Part shown: positions 30,302 through 40,180 of the stretch, piece after piece | Layout: each line of letters begins with the position of its first letter | Position numbering within the stretch: the first letter of the stretch is position 1 | Origin: Pseudomonas sp. GOM7 | GTDB taxonomy: Bacteria > Pseudomonadota > Gammaproteobacteria > Pseudomonadales > Pseudomonadaceae | Assembly: GCF_026723825.1 (NCBI RefSeq) | Contig: NZ_CP113519.1 | Location: 1,674,001 to 1,738,000 of the forward strand | DNA: 64,000 bases | Direction of reading: 5' to 3' | Notes under the pieces: model-generated | The model's input: the letters and a program-made list of their open reading frames with translations, nothing else | What the model was told of the DNA's origin: nothing | Databases searched by the model: none | Program-made: the position numbers and the translations under genes

Positions 30302-30694
30302 ATGAGACTGCTGCATACCATGCTGCGCGTGGGCGACCTGGACAAGTCCATCGCCTTCTATACCGAAGTGCTGGGTATGACTCTGCTGCGGCGCAAGGAT
30401 TATCCGGACGGCCAGTTCACCCTGGCCTTCGTCGGCTATGGCGACGAGGCGCACAACAGCGTGATCGAGCTGACCTACAACTGGGGGGTGGACAGCTACG
30501 AGCTCGGCACCGGCTACGGCCATATCGCCCTGGAGGTCGAGGACGTCTACAAGGCCTGCGAGGACATTCGCAGTCGCGGCGGCAAGATCACCCGTGAGCC
30601 GGGGCCGATGAGGCACGGCACCAGCATCCTGGCTTTCGTCGAGGATCCGGACGGTTACAAGATCGAGTTGCTTTCGCCGTCGCGCCGCGACTGA
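30302..30694 (+). CDS. gloA: Lactoylglutathione lyase (glyoxalase I)
   Basis: Converts the methylglyoxal-glutathione hemithioacetal to S-lactoylglutathione. The 130-residue single-domain enzyme has the four metal ligands at the expected places: His5 (LLHTMLRV), Glu in [10 protein letters not shown], His in GYGHIALEV and Glu in DGYKIEL. The short form is the Ni-type bacterial enzyme. GAGGA precedes the ATG. An intrinsic terminator follows. Confidence 0.95.
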   Translation: MRLLHTMLRVGDLDKSIAFYTEVLGMTLLRRKDYPDGQFTLAFVGYGDEAHNSVIELTYNWGVDSYELGTGYGHIALEVEDVYKACEDIRSRGGKITREPGPMRHGTSILAFVEDPDGYKIELLSPSRRD

Positions 30695-30706
30695 TCGACA
30701 GATACG

Positions 30707-30734
30707 AAAAGCCCCGCAAGTCGCGGGGCTCTTT
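30707..30734 (+). terminator. Intrinsic terminator after gloA
   Basis: AGCCCCGC-AAGTC-GCGGGGCT with AAAA before and TCTTT after. It lies between convergent gloA and the small acidic gene and may serve both. Confidence 0.8.
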
Positions 30735-30750
30735 CCGTACGATTCGATAC

Positions 30751-30930
30751 TCAGATATCGAAGTCATATTCGGCTAGCTGTTTGTGCAGGCGGCGTTCTT
30801 CGAGGAAGTTGTCGATGATGCGGCGCTTGGTTAGGTTGGTCTTGGCGACTTCCACCGCAGGCTCGGCATCGTCTGCATCGTCCGCGACAAAGTCTTCGTC
30901 CAGCTCGAGGTCTTCTTTGTCTGTGCTCAT
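30751..30930 (-). CDS. Small acidic protein, PA3496-like
   Basis: A 59-residue protein with an acidic N-terminal half (MSTDKEDLELDEDFVADDAD) and a basic, amphipathic C-terminal half (TNLTKRRIIDNFLEERRLHK). TGGAGTG precedes the ATG at a good distance. A protein of this kind next to nth is conserved in Pseudomonas. Function unknown; the two-part charge pattern suggests a nucleic acid or protein-binding adaptor, which is only inference. Confidence 0.75.
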   Translation of the reverse strand: MSTDKEDLELDEDFVADDADDAEPAVEVAKTNLTKRRIIDNFLEERRLHKQLAEYDFDI

Positions 30931-31039
30931 TTTTCACTCCAGGCCAGCTACCAGGGCCATTTGCGCACCTTATAGCGACAAAAAATGAGCGGGTAAAAAA
31001 GATTTTTTCAATCAGATGATCGCTGGATTCTATATCTGA

Positions 31040-31678
31040 TCAATCGTCGGAGGTCTTGGCCTTGTACTCGCACAGATCTTCGATACGGCAGGCGCCACAG
31101 CGCGGTTTGCGCGCGGTGCAAACGTAGCGCCCATGCAGGATCAGCCAGTGGTGGGCGTCGAGCAGATAATCCTTGGGCACGAACTTGAGCAGCTTCTTTT
31201 CCACCTCGACCACGTTCTTGCCCGGCGCAAGGCCGGTGCGGTTGCTGACGCGGAAGATGTGCGTGTCCACGGCCATGGCCAACTGGCGAAACGCCGTGTT
31301 GAGCACCACGTTGGCGGTCTTGCGGCCGACGCCCGGCAGGGCTTCGAGATCCTCGCGGTTGTCCGGCACTTTGCTGCCGTGCTTTTCGATCAGGATGCGG
31401 CAGGCCTCGATGACGTTCTTCGCTTTGCTGTTGTACAGGCCGATGGTCTTGATGTACTCGCTCAAACCTTCGACGCCGAGGGCGTAGATGGCCTCTGGCG
31501 TATTGGCCACCGGGAACAGCTTGGCCGTGGCCTTGTTGACGCTGACGTCGGTGGCCTGGGCCGATAGCGTTACCGCCACCAGCAGCTCGAAGGGCGTGCT
31601 GTAGGCCAACTCGGTCTTCGGCTCGGGGTTGTCCTCGTGCAGGCGACGGAAGATTTCCAGGCGTTTGGCAGCGTTCAT
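31040..31678 (-). CDS. nth: Endonuclease III (DNA glycosylase/AP lyase)
   Basis: Removes oxidised pyrimidines in base-excision repair and nicks the abasic site. The 212-residue protein has the helix-hairpin-helix [12 protein letters not shown] with the catalytic Lys, the catalytic Asp in AVDTHIFR, and the C-terminal [4Fe-4S] ligands C-x6-C-x2-C-x5-C ([17 protein letters not shown]). It overlaps rnfE by ATGA and is the last gene of the rnf operon, the arrangement of enteric and pseudomonad rnf/rsx clusters. Confidence 0.96.
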   Translation of the reverse strand: MNAAKRLEIFRRLHEDNPEPKTELAYSTPFELLVAVTLSAQATDVSVNKATAKLFPVANTPEAIYALGVEGLSEYIKTIGLYNSKAKNVIEACRILIEKHGSKVPDNREDLEALPGVGRKTANVVLNTAFRQLAMAVDTHIFRVSNRTGLAPGKNVVEVEKKLLKFVPKDYLLDAHHWLILHGRYVCTARKPRCGACRIEDLCEYKAKTSDD

Positions 31679-32382
31679 TCGATGACTCCGGTAACGCGAA
31701 CGCGGCGGCTTTGTGCCGGTGCCTCGGGCGCGGCGGTCTTGGCTCGCTCGGCGGCGATCTGGTCGATGCGGTTCTTGCCGGCGATCAGCAGGCCGAGAAC
31801 GATGAAGGCGCCCGGCGGCAGGATGGCCAGCAGAAAACCACGGTAGTCGTGCACCAGGGTGAGTTTCCAGTCGGCGGCGATGGGGCCGAACAGCAGGTGC
31901 ATGTTGGCGAACAGGGCGCCGGTGCCGAGCAGCTCGCGGATGGCGCCGATCAGTACCAGCACCAGGCCGAAGCCCAGGCCCATCATCAGACCGTCATAGG
32001 CGGCGCGGGCCGGGTCGTGCTTGGCGGCGAAGCCGTCGGCGCGGCCGAGGATCACGCAGTTGGTGGTGATCAGCGGGATGAAGATGCCGAGAATCTGGTA
32101 CAGCTCGTAGGTGTAGGCCTGCATCAGCAGCTCGATGCAGGTGGTCAGCGCGGCGATGATCATGACGAAGGCCGGCAGGCGCACGGCGGTGTTGACCACG
32201 CCCCGTACCAGCGACACGGCGGTGTTGGAGCAGGCCAGCACCAGCGTGGTAGCCAGCGCCAGACCGAGGGCGTTGACCGTGGAGTTGCTCACTCCCAGCA
32301 GCGGGCAGAGGCCAAGCAGTTGCACCAGCGCCGGGTTGTTCTTCCACAGGCCGTTGAGGGTGATTTCGCGGTAGCTGGTCAT
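31675..32382 (-). CDS. rnfE: Electron transport complex subunit RnfE/RsxE
   Basis: A 235-residue inner-membrane subunit with six helices, paralogous to RnfA. Conserved text includes [20 protein letters not shown] and [15 protein letters not shown]; the Cys in each is thought to help hold an iron-sulfur centre within the membrane between RnfA and RnfE. It overlaps rnfG and nth by 4 bp each. Confidence 0.95.
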   Translation of the reverse strand: MTSYREITLNGLWKNNPALVQLLGLCPLLGVSNSTVNALGLALATTLVLACSNTAVSLVRGVVNTAVRLPAFVMIIAALTTCIELLMQAYTYELYQILGIFIPLITTNCVILGRADGFAAKHDPARAAYDGLMMGLGFGLVLVLIGAIRELLGTGALFANMHLLFGPIAADWKLTLVHDYRGFLLAILPPGAFIVLGLLIAGKNRIDQIAAERAKTAAPEAPAQSRRVRVTGVIE

Positions 32383-33020
32383 CGTTCGTCCTCCGCCAGG
32401 CCCAGCAACTGGGCGCGGTGCGTGTCGAAGTAGCGCAGGGCGCCGTGCACGGCCTTGACCACGGCGCGTGGGGTGATGGTGGCGCCGGCGAACTGGTCGA
32501 AGTCGCCGCGATCCTTCTTCACCGCCCAGCCATCTTCGCCGGGGTTGTGCAGGGATTTTCCGGTAAAGCCGAGTACCCAATCGCTCTTGGCCAGCTCGAT
32601 CTTGTCGCCCAGGCCTGGGGTTTCCTTGTGGCTGAGCACGCGCACGCCAGCCAGGCGACCGTCGGCGAAGATACCCACCAGCAGGTGGATGGCGCCGCTG
32701 TAGCCGTCCGGCGCGGTCACCGGCAGGATCAGCGCGCTGGGCTGGCCGCCCTTGAGTGCCAGGTAGGCCGACTGCGGGCTGCGGTGACCCAGCTCGGGAG
32801 CGTTGAGCTCGATGCGGTTGTCCAGCAGGTGATTGTCATAGCTGCCGGCCGGCAGAATCTCGGCCAGGGCGCGCACCTGGGCTTCGCGCTCGGCCTTGGC
32901 GATGCGTTCGGCGGTGCCCTGTTGCAGCAGAGCGACGGTGCCGACGGTGCCGATGGCGAAGAGGCCAAGCACCAGGGCGTTCTTCAACATCGAGCGGCTG
33001 ATTTCCGGCAGCATGCTCAT
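32379..33020 (-). CDS. rnfG: Electron transport complex subunit RnfG/RsxG
   Basis: A 213-residue flavoprotein with one N-terminal membrane helix (about 12-32) and a periplasmic FMN-binding domain. FMN is bound covalently to a Thr in the GATxT motif, here AGATIT at 178-183. Overlaps rnfD and rnfE by 4 bp on either side. Confidence 0.95.
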   Translation of the reverse strand: MSMLPEISRSMLKNALVLGLFAIGTVGTVALLQQGTAERIAKAEREAQVRALAEILPAGSYDNHLLDNRIELNAPELGHRSPQSAYLALKGGQPSALILPVTAPDGYSGAIHLLVGIFADGRLAGVRVLSHKETPGLGDKIELAKSDWVLGFTGKSLHNPGEDGWAVKKDRGDFDQFAGATITPRAVVKAVHGALRYFDTHRAQLLGLAEDER

Positions 33021-34048
33021 TCTCCCAGCTTGAAGCCGCTGTTGGGCTTGCGGTGGCCGTAGCTGCGCGGCCGGGTGTAGTAGTCGATGGTCGGTGCCGC
33101 CAGGTTCATCAGCAGCACGGCGAAGGCCACTGCATCCGGGTAACCGCCCCAGGTGCGGATCACGTAGACCAGCACGCCGACGCCGATACCGAATACCAGG
33201 CGCCCGCGATTGCTGGTGGCGCCGGAGACCGGGTCGGTGACGATGAAGAAGGCGCCGAGCATGGTGGCGCCGGTCAGCAGGTGGAACAGCGGCGAGCCGT
33301 TGGAATCCGAGCCGCTGCCGTTCCAGAACAGCAGGCTCATGGCGAACAGCGCGGCGAGCATGCCCAGCGGCGCATGCCAGGTGATCAGGCGCTTGTGCAG
33401 CAGGTACAGGCCGCCGGCGAGAAAGGCCAGATTGACCGCTTCGCTGCCGGCGCCGCCGAAACGGCCGAAGGCCGGATTGCTGGCATGCAGCTCGTCGATG
33501 GTCAGGCTCTTGTTGACCTTCAGCGCATCCAGCGCGGTGGCCTGGGCCCAGCCATCCGGCAGGTTGGCGATGCCGAGGATGTGCTTGATGCCGTCAAGCG
33601 CGGCGACGGTGTGTGGCGCGGGCCAACTGGTCATGTCGACAGGGAAGGAGATCAGCACCACCACGTAGCCGACCATGGCCGGGTTGAACGGGTTCTGCCC
33701 GAGGCCACCGTAGAGCTGCTTGCCGAGGCCGATGGCAAAACCGCAGGCGATCAGCGTCAGCCACCAGGGCGAATAGGGCGGCAGGGCCAGGGCCAGCAGC
33801 ACGGCGGTGACCAGGGCGCTGTAGTCCTTGAGAAAGAAGGCGATCGGACGCTTGCGCGCGGCCAGCAGTGCGGCCTCGAAGCCCAGGGCGCAGAGGCTGG
33901 CCCAGACCAGATTGAACAGGGTGCCGATGCCGAACAGCCAGGTCAGGGCGAGGATGCCCGGCACGCAGGCCAGCAGCACCTGCAGCATGACCTGCTGGGT
34001 ACGGTTGCTGCCCGTGGCGTGGGGCGATGTGATGCGGGGCAGGGCCAT
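33017..34048 (-). CDS. rnfD: Electron transport complex subunit RnfD/RsxD
   Basis: A 343-residue polytopic membrane flavoprotein. The covalent FMN site is expected in [17 protein letters not shown]; an NqrB-like core with about eight helices surrounds it. It is separated from rnfC by 132 bp that hold two REP palindromes, the only loose junction in the operon. Confidence 0.94.
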   Translation of the reverse strand: MALPRITSPHATGSNRTQQVMLQVLLACVPGILALTWLFGIGTLFNLVWASLCALGFEAALLAARKRPIAFFLKDYSALVTAVLLALALPPYSPWWLTLIACGFAIGLGKQLYGGLGQNPFNPAMVGYVVVLISFPVDMTSWPAPHTVAALDGIKHILGIANLPDGWAQATALDALKVNKSLTIDELHASNPAFGRFGGAGSEAVNLAFLAGGLYLLHKRLITWHAPLGMLAALFAMSLLFWNGSGSDSNGSPLFHLLTGATMLGAFFIVTDPVSGATSNRGRLVFGIGVGVLVYVIRTWGGYPDAVAFAVLLMNLAAPTIDYYTRPRSYGHRKPNSGFKLGE

Positions 34049-34085
34049 CGGCGCTCCGGTGGTGCTGTTACTGCGTTGTGCATTC

Positions 34086-34174
34086 CCCGGATTGCATCCG
34101 GGCTACGGTTGTCTGTGCCGCCCGGATGCTCCGATGCGACGGATTATTGCGTGTAGCCCGGATGCAATCCGGGA
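34086..34174. repeat. Pair of inverted REP elements inside the rnf operon
   Basis: CCCGGATTGCATCCGGGCTAC at 34086-34106 and the inverse form GTAGCCCGGATGCAATCCGGG at 34152-34172, facing each other across about 45 bp. They fill the gap between rnfC and rnfD, where all other rnf junctions overlap by 4 bp. Confidence 0.85.
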
Positions 34175-34180
34175 TGATCG

Positions 34181-36637
34181 TTACGGCTGATATTCGGCCA
34201 GCTTGCGTTCGGCTTCGCTCAGACGCGCGCGTGCCTGTTCCAGTGCCTCGGTCGTGGCGCTGTCGTCACGCTCCAGCTTGCGCAGGTCGGCACGGGCGAA
34301 GGCCACTTCGGTTTTCACGGCTTTCAGTTCGGCATTCACGCCGGGACGTTCGGTGCGCACCAGCTCCGGCGCTGGCTTGCCCGAGGCCGCTTCGGCGGCA
34401 TGCAGTGCCTGCTCGGCGGCGGCCAGGGCATCACGCAGTGGCTGCAATGCGGCTTCGTCGCTGCCTGCCTTCTCGGCCTTCTTCAGTTCGGCGCGCTTCA
34501 TCGCCAGTTCGACCTTGGCTTTCTTCAGCGCCTCTTCGCCCGCAGGTTTGGCAGCCGGCGCGGGCGCCTGGATCTGCAACTCGGCCAGGGCTTTCTCGGC
34601 GGCTTCGAGCTGCTGGCGCACACGGGCGATCTCGGCTTGCTGCTCGTCGTCCGGGGCTTCGATCTTTTCCAGCTTGCGCAATTGCGCCTTGAGCATGGCG
34701 GCTTCGATCTTGGCTTTTTTCAGCGCTTCGTCACCGGCCGGCTTGGCGGCGGCTGCGGGCTTCTGGCTGTCCAGCTCGGCCAGGGATTTCTCGGCGGCTT
34801 CCAGTTGTTGACGCACACGGGCGATTTCGGCTTGCTGGTCGTCGTCCGGGTTTTCGATCTTTTCCAGCTTGCGCAACTGGGCCTTGAGCATGGCAGCGTC
34901 GATCTTGGCCTTTTTCAAGGCTTCGTCGCCAGCGGGCTTGGGCGCTGGGGCGGGCGCCGCAGCTTGGGCATCGGCCAGGGCCTTTTGTGCGGTTTCGGCT
35001 GCGGCACGCAGCTCGGCGACCTGCGCCTGCAGCTCGAGCGTGTCGTGTGCGGCCAGTTGCTTTTCCGCCTTCTTCAGCGCGACCTGGGCCATGCTGGCTT
35101 CGATCTTGAGCTTCTTCAGCGCTTCGTCCGCCGGTGAAGCCGACGCTGCAGGAGGGGCTTCGGCTTGCGCAGCCTTGGCGCGGGCGGCTTTTTCGGCGCG
35201 GGCCTTGCGCTCGGCCTCCTTCTGCTCCTCGGCGCGGCGCAGGCGTTCCTGGCGTTGCTCGAAGCGCTGCTTGGAGTGCTCGGCCTTGAGCTGCTTCTGC
35301 TCCAGCTCGCGGATTTCCGCCTTGGCCACACGGTAGTACTGCACCAGGGGGATGCTCGACGGGCAGACGTAGGCGCAGGCGCCGCACTCGATGCAGTCGA
35401 ACAGGTTGTGTTCCTTGAGCTGTTCGTGCTCCTGGCCGAGGGCGAAGAAGTGCAGTTGCTGCGGCAGCAGGCTGGCCGGGCAGGCCTGCGCACATTCGCC
35501 GCAGCGGATGCAGGGCATGGCCGGCGCTGGCGGCGGCAGTTCCTTGGCGGTGCTGGCCAGCAGGCAGTTGCTGGTCTTGATCAGGGGGACATCGAGGCTG
35601 GGCAGGGTAAAGCCCATCATCGGCCCACCCATGATCAGGCGATCAAGCTTGCCCTGATCCAGACCGGCGAACGTCAGCAGTTCGCCCACTGGGGTGCCGA
35701 GCAGTGCTTCGACGTTGCCGGGGCGCGCCAGCGCTTCGCCTGTGAGTGTGGTGATGCGCGAGATCAGCGGCTTGCCCAGCAGCACGGCATCATGGATGGC
35801 CACGCAAGTGCCGACGTTCTGGCAGAGGATGCCGATATCGGCAGGCAGGCCGCCGCTGGGCACTTCCACGCCAGTGAGAATCTGGATTAGCTGTTTCTCG
35901 CCACCGGATGGGTACTTGGTGGGGAATACCCGCACCTGGTAGTCGCGGCCGGCGCAGGCGGCGCGCACAGCGGCGATGGCTTCGGGCTTGTTGTCCTCGA
36001 TGCCGATCAGCACCTGCTCGGGCTGGATCAGATGGGCGAGCACCTCGATACCGGCCACCAGCTCGGCGGCGCGTTCGCGCATCAGCAGGTCATCGGCGGT
36101 GATATAGGGTTCGCACTCGGTGCCATTGATGATCAGGGTGTGGATCTTCTGCGTCGGCCGTGCGGTGAGCTTGACCGCCGTTGGGAAGCCGGCGCCGCCC
36201 AGGCCGTTGATGCCGGCTTCGCGGATCAGCGTGAGCAGCTCGGCGGATTCCAGGCAGCGGTAGTCGGTCGGTGGCGTCAGCTCGATCCACTCGTCCAGGC
36301 CGTCGCTGTCGATGACGATGGCCGGGGCCAGCATGCCGGAAGCATGGGGATAAGGCTGCTCACCGATGAAAGCGACGGTGCCGGAAGTCGGCGCATGCAG
36401 CGGCACGCTGACGAAGCCGTTGGCGTTGGCGATCTTCTCGCCCTTGTACACGCGCTGGCCGACGGCCACGCAGGGCTCGGCGGCAGCGCCGATATGCTGG
36501 CCGAGCGGCAATACCAGACGCTTGGGCAACGGCACTGGCTGGATCGGCGTGCGGTTGGACAGTTCCTTGCGCTCGGGCGGGTGAATGCCGCCAGGGATGT
36601 CCCAGATCTTCATGCTTTCTTTGGCCAATGCACTCAT
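34181..36637 (-). CDS. rnfC: Electron transport complex subunit RnfC/RsxC with repeat-rich C-terminus
   Basis: Membrane-associated subunit that takes electrons from NADH (FMN site) and passes them through two [4Fe-4S] clusters, [12 protein letters not shown] and [12 protein letters not shown]. The core is about 450 residues. The remaining 370 are Ala/Lys/Glu-rich and contain a repeated unit of 65 residues ([22 protein letters not shown]...), present twice almost identically and in about three diverged copies. A long, variable repetitive tail is known in RsxC proteins; coiled coil is expected. It overlaps rnfB by 4 bp. Confidence 0.95.
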   Translation of the reverse strand: MSALAKESMKIWDIPGGIHPPERKELSNRTPIQPVPLPKRLVLPLGQHIGAAAEPCVAVGQRVYKGEKIANANGFVSVPLHAPTSGTVAFIGEQPYPHASGMLAPAIVIDSDGLDEWIELTPPTDYRCLESAELLTLIREAGINGLGGAGFPTAVKLTARPTQKIHTLIINGTECEPYITADDLLMRERAAELVAGIEVLAHLIQPEQVLIGIEDNKPEAIAAVRAACAGRDYQVRVFPTKYPSGGEKQLIQILTGVEVPSGGLPADIGILCQNVGTCVAIHDAVLLGKPLISRITTLTGEALARPGNVEALLGTPVGELLTFAGLDQGKLDRLIMGGPMMGFTLPSLDVPLIKTSNCLLASTAKELPPPAPAMPCIRCGECAQACPASLLPQQLHFFALGQEHEQLKEHNLFDCIECGACAYVCPSSIPLVQYYRVAKAEIRELEQKQLKAEHSKQRFEQRQERLRRAEEQKEAERKARAEKAARAKAAQAEAPPAASASPADEALKKLKIEASMAQVALKKAEKQLAAHDTLELQAQVAELRAAAETAQKALADAQAAAPAPAPKPAGDEALKKAKIDAAMLKAQLRKLEKIENPDDDQQAEIARVRQQLEAAEKSLAELDSQKPAAAAKPAGDEALKKAKIEAAMLKAQLRKLEKIEAPDDEQQAEIARVRQQLEAAEKALAELQIQAPAPAAKPAGEEALKKAKVELAMKRAELKKAEKAGSDEAALQPLRDALAAAEQALHAAEAASGKPAPELVRTERPGVNAELKAVKTEVAFARADLRKLERDDSATTEALEQARARLSEAERKLAEYQP

Positions 36638-37209
36638 GCCGCCTGCTCCCGGTCACTGGCGATCAACTGGCCGGGTGGCAGCGGCTTGTCCCATTTCCAG
36701 CTTTGCACGCTGCTGCCAACTTCGATCATGTCGATACAGTCCACCGGGCAGGGTTCGACGCACAGGTCGCAGCCGGTACATTCGCTGGCGATCACCGTAT
36801 GCATCTGCCGTGCTGCACCGACTATGGCATCCACCGGGCAGGCCTGGATGCACTTGGTGCAGCCGATGCATTCGGCTTCGCGGATGTAGGCGACCATCTG
36901 CGGCTTCTCGCCTTCCACGGCGTCCAGCGGCTCGGGCTCGACGTCCAGCAGGTCGGCCAGTGCCTGGATGGTCGCCTCGCCGCCAGGCGGGCACTTGTTG
37001 ATCTTGTCGCCGCCGGCAATGGCCTCGGCGTAGGGCTTGCAGCCCGGGTAGCCGCACTGGCCGCACTGGGTCTGCGGCAGCAGGGCGTTGATCTGCTCGG
37101 CGATGGGGTCGCCCTCGACCTTGAAGCGCACGGCGGCAAACCCGAGGATGGCCCCGGCGATCAGGCACAGTGCGAGCAGGGCGAGGACGGCGACCAGAAC
37201 CAGGCTCAT
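36634..37209 (-). CDS. rnfB: Electron transport complex subunit RnfB/RsxB
   Basis: A 191-residue iron-sulfur subunit: an N-terminal membrane helix (about 1-27), a [4Fe-4S] domain with [15 protein letters not shown] and a distal Cys in INKCPPGG, then a two-cluster ferredoxin domain with [16 protein letters not shown] and [16 protein letters not shown]. It relays electrons between RnfC and the membrane core. Overlaps rnfA and rnfC by ATGA. Confidence 0.96.
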   Translation of the reverse strand: MSLVLVAVLALLALCLIAGAILGFAAVRFKVEGDPIAEQINALLPQTQCGQCGYPGCKPYAEAIAGGDKINKCPPGGEATIQALADLLDVEPEPLDAVEGEKPQMVAYIREAECIGCTKCIQACPVDAIVGAARQMHTVIASECTGCDLCVEPCPVDCIDMIEVGSSVQSWKWDKPLPPGQLIASDREQAA

Positions 37210-37790
37210 AGCTTGATCAGCCCGGAGAAGCCCATGAACGCCAGCGACATCAGCCCGGCGGTGATCATGCCGATGGCCGCGCCCTGGAAGGACTTGGGCA
37301 CGTCGGCGATGGCGATGCGTTCACGCATGGCGGCGAACAGCACCAGCACCAGGGAGAAGCCCAGGCCGGCGGCGAAGCCGTTGACGGTGGCGGTGACGAA
37401 GGTGAACTCGGCCTTGTTGGCGTTGAGCAGGGCCACACCGAGGACGATGCAATTGGTGGTGATCAGCGGCAGGAAGATGCCCAGCACGCGATAGAGCAGG
37501 GGGCTGGTCTTGTTCACCACCATCTCGGTGAATTGCACCACCACGGCGATCATCAGGATGAAGCTGATGGTGCGCAGAAATTCCAGATCCAGCGGCTTGA
37601 GCACGTATTGCTGCACCAGGTAGCTGCACATGGCGGCCAGGGTGAGTACGAAGGTGGTGGCCAGGGACAGGCCGATGGCGGTTTCGATCTTCTTCGACAC
37701 GCCCATGAACGGGCACAGGCCGAGGAACTGCACCAGCACGAAGTTGTTGACCAGGATGGCGCTGACCATGATCAGGACGAGTTCGGTCAT
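37206..37790 (-). CDS. rnfA: Electron transport complex subunit RnfA/RsxA
   Basis: A 194-residue six-helix membrane subunit and first gene of the operon rnfABCDGE-nth. Conserved segments [14 protein letters not shown] and [15 protein letters not shown] carry the paired Cys residues shared with RnfE. In gamma-proteobacteria this complex is linked to keeping SoxR reduced and to ferredoxin/NADH electron transfer; which applies here is not visible. The promoter should lie in 37791-37967. Confidence 0.95.
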   Translation of the reverse strand: MTELVLIMVSAILVNNFVLVQFLGLCPFMGVSKKIETAIGLSLATTFVLTLAAMCSYLVQQYVLKPLDLEFLRTISFILMIAVVVQFTEMVVNKTSPLLYRVLGIFLPLITTNCIVLGVALLNANKAEFTFVTATVNGFAAGLGFSLVLVLFAAMRERIAIADVPKSFQGAAIGMITAGLMSLAFMGFSGLIKL

Positions 37791-37847
37791 CGGGTTGCCG
37801 TCGAATGCACAAAGGCCTTAGGAAATGGGCGCCTATTATCGGGAGAA

Positions 37848-37967
37848 GCAGCGGCAAGCTACAAGCCACAAGCGTCAAGTAAAAGCGCAAAAGCCAGGCT
37901 GGCGCTCAGCGCCAGCCCGTATCCCGATTTGCTTGCAGCTTGCAGCTTGCAGCTTGCAGCTTGCAGC
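37848..37967. repeat. GCTTGCAGC-type repeats, inverted pair between rnfA and metG
   Basis: An imperfect AAGCTACAAGCC/AAGTAAAAGCGC segment at about 37855-37890 faces a tandem array of the 7-mer TTGCAGC (about five units) at 37931-37967. The array directly abuts the metG stop codon. Related segments are at 40052-40092 and 55073-55102. Confidence 0.7.
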
Positions 37968-40004
37968 TTATTTCACGCGCTGGCCCGGCTTGGCGCCGCT
38001 GTCCGGGCTGAGCAGGTAGATTTCCTCGCCACCGGGGCCGGCGGCCAGCACCATGCCTTCGCTGATGCCGAATTTCATCTTGCGCGGTGCCAGGTTGGCC
38101 ACGTACAGGGTCAGGCGACCCTCCAGCTTGCTCGGATCCGGGTAGGCGGACTTGATGCCGGAGAACACGTTGCGCTTCTCGTCGCCGATATCCAGCGACA
38201 GGCGCAGCAGCTTGTCGGCACCTTCGACGAACTCGCATTTCTCGATCAGCGCAATGCGCAGGTCGACGGCGGCGAAGGCGTCGAAGTTGATCTCGGCGGC
38301 CAGCGGTTCCTTGGCCAGTTCGCCGTTACCCGCTGGTTTGCTGGCTTCGGCGGCCAGGTCTTCCTTGGAGGCTTCGATCATGGCTTCTATCTTCGCCGGC
38401 TCGATACGGGTCAGCAGTGGGGTGAAGGGGTTGAGCTGGTGATCGGCCAGCGGTGTGGCCAGGTCTGCCCAGGTCAGGGCCGGTACGTTGAGGAAGGCTT
38501 CGGCGTCACTGGCCAGTTTCGGCAGTACCGGCTTGAGCATGATCACCAACTGGCGGAACAGGTTGATGCCCAGGGCGCAGATTTCCTGTACCTCGGCCTG
38601 CTTGCCTTCCACCTTGTTCAGCGCCCAGGGCGCCTTGTCGGCGATCCAGGCGTTGGCGCGGTCGGCCAGCGCCATGATCTCGCGCATGGCGCGGGAGAAG
38701 TCACGCGCCTCGTAGGCTTCGGCGATGCTCGGCGCGGCAGCCTGGAAAGCTTCCCACAGGGCTGGTTCGGGGTTGGCGGTGACCAGCACGCCGGCATTGC
38801 CCTTGTGGATGAAGCCGGCGCAGCGGCTGGCGATGTTGACCACCTTGCCGACCAGATCCGAATTGACCTTCTGCACGAAGTCCTCGAGGTTCAGGTCGAG
38901 GTCATCGACGCCACGGCCCAGCTTGGAGGCATAGTAGTAGCGCAGGCATTCCGGGTTCAGGTGATCCAGGTAGGTGCGCGCCTTGATGAAGGTGCCGCGC
39001 GACTTGGACATCTTCTGCCCGTTCACCGTCAGGTAGCCGTGCACGTTCACCGCAGTCGGCTTGCGGTAGCCGGCGCCTTCGAGCATGGCCGGCCAGAACA
39101 GGGCGTGGAAGTTGACGATGTCCTTGCCGATGAAGTGGTACAGCTCGGCGGTCGAGTCCTTGCCCCAGAAAGCGTCGAAATCCAGATCTGGGCGGCGCGT
39201 GCAGAGGTTCTTGAAGCTGGCCATGTAGCCGATGGGCGCATCCAGCCAGACGTAGAAGTACTTGCCCGGCTCACCGGGGATCTCGAAGCCGAAGTAGGGC
39301 GCATCGCGGCTGATGTCCCACTCCTGCAGGCCGCTATCGAGCCATTCGGCCAGCTTGTTGGCCACCGCCTCCTGCAGCGTGCCGGAGCGCGTCCACTGCT
39401 TGAGCATGGCCTCGAAGTCCGGCAGCTTGAAGAAGAAATGCTGCGACTCCTTGAGCACCGGCACGGCGCCGGAGATGGCCGAGCGTGGGTTCTTCAGCTC
39501 GGTGGGGGTGTAGGTGGCGCCGCATTTTTCGCAGTTGTCGCCGTATTGATCCTCGGCCGCACACTTGGGGCAGGTGCCCTTGATGAAGCGGTCGGCAAGG
39601 AACATGCCTTTCTCGGGGTCGAAATACTGGGTCACCGCGCGGGTGGCGATATGGCCCTTGTCACGCAGCGCCAGGTAGATGGACGCCGACAGCTCGCGGT
39701 TCTCCTCCGAGTGGGTGGAGTGGTAGTTGTCGAAGTCCACCAGGAAGTCGGCGAAGTCGGCCATGTGCTCGGCACGCACGCCGTCGATCAGTTGCTCCGG
39801 GGTGATGCCTTCCTTCTCGGCGCGCAGCATGATGGCCGAGCCGTGGGCGTCGTCGGCGCAGACGTAGACGGCCTGATTGCCGCGCAGTTTCTGGTAGCGC
39901 ACCCACATGTCGGTCTGGATGTACTCGAGCATGTGGCCGAGGTGGATCGAACCGTTGGCATAGGGGAGGGCGCTGGTGACGAGAATCTTGCGGGCTTCGG
40001 TCAT
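37968..40004 (-). CDS. metG: Methionyl-tRNA synthetase
   Basis: Charges tRNA-Met with methionine. The 678-residue protein is the dimeric long form: class I signature [13 protein letters not shown] near the N-terminus, a zinc-knuckle insertion with [18 protein letters not shown], the KMSKS loop as [10 protein letters not shown], an anticodon-binding domain and a C-terminal tRNA-binding OB domain ([18 protein letters not shown]). Start 40004 gives the usual length; a TTG at 40043 would add 13 residues. Confidence 0.96.
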   Translation of the reverse strand: MTEARKILVTSALPYANGSIHLGHMLEYIQTDMWVRYQKLRGNQAVYVCADDAHGSAIMLRAEKEGITPEQLIDGVRAEHMADFADFLVDFDNYHSTHSEENRELSASIYLALRDKGHIATRAVTQYFDPEKGMFLADRFIKGTCPKCAAEDQYGDNCEKCGATYTPTELKNPRSAISGAVPVLKESQHFFFKLPDFEAMLKQWTRSGTLQEAVANKLAEWLDSGLQEWDISRDAPYFGFEIPGEPGKYFYVWLDAPIGYMASFKNLCTRRPDLDFDAFWGKDSTAELYHFIGKDIVNFHALFWPAMLEGAGYRKPTAVNVHGYLTVNGQKMSKSRGTFIKARTYLDHLNPECLRYYYASKLGRGVDDLDLNLEDFVQKVNSDLVGKVVNIASRCAGFIHKGNAGVLVTANPEPALWEAFQAAAPSIAEAYEARDFSRAMREIMALADRANAWIADKAPWALNKVEGKQAEVQEICALGINLFRQLVIMLKPVLPKLASDAEAFLNVPALTWADLATPLADHQLNPFTPLLTRIEPAKIEAMIEASKEDLAAEASKPAGNGELAKEPLAAEINFDAFAAVDLRIALIEKCEFVEGADKLLRLSLDIGDEKRNVFSGIKSAYPDPSKLEGRLTLYVANLAPRKMKFGISEGMVLAAGPGGEEIYLLSPDSGAKPGQRVK

Positions 40005-40051
40005 GGTGATCGGCTGCACGGGGGAAACGAGGGAAGTCGGCAACTATAAAG

Positions 40052-40092
40052 GAAGCTGCAAGCTGCAAGCTACAAGCCGCAAGTAAAAGCGG
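40052..40092. repeat. AAGCTGCAAGC-type repeat upstream of metG
   Basis: GGAAGCTGCAAGCTGCAAGC followed by TACAAGCCGCAAGTAAAAGC, the same family as the repeat after metG. metG is therefore flanked on both sides by this repeat. Confidence 0.7.
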
Positions 40093-40180
40093 CTATGTCT
40101 TGGTCGCGGTGAGAGGTGTGCAGCTAGGCTCTGCTGTTAAGATGGCGGCCTGTTTTTCTGCTGCCTTCTGGAGTTCTTGC

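Noticed and set aside
37931..37967. TTGCAGC tandem array as a CRISPR
   Set aside because: The units are 7 bp and directly adjacent, without spacers; no cas gene is in the window.
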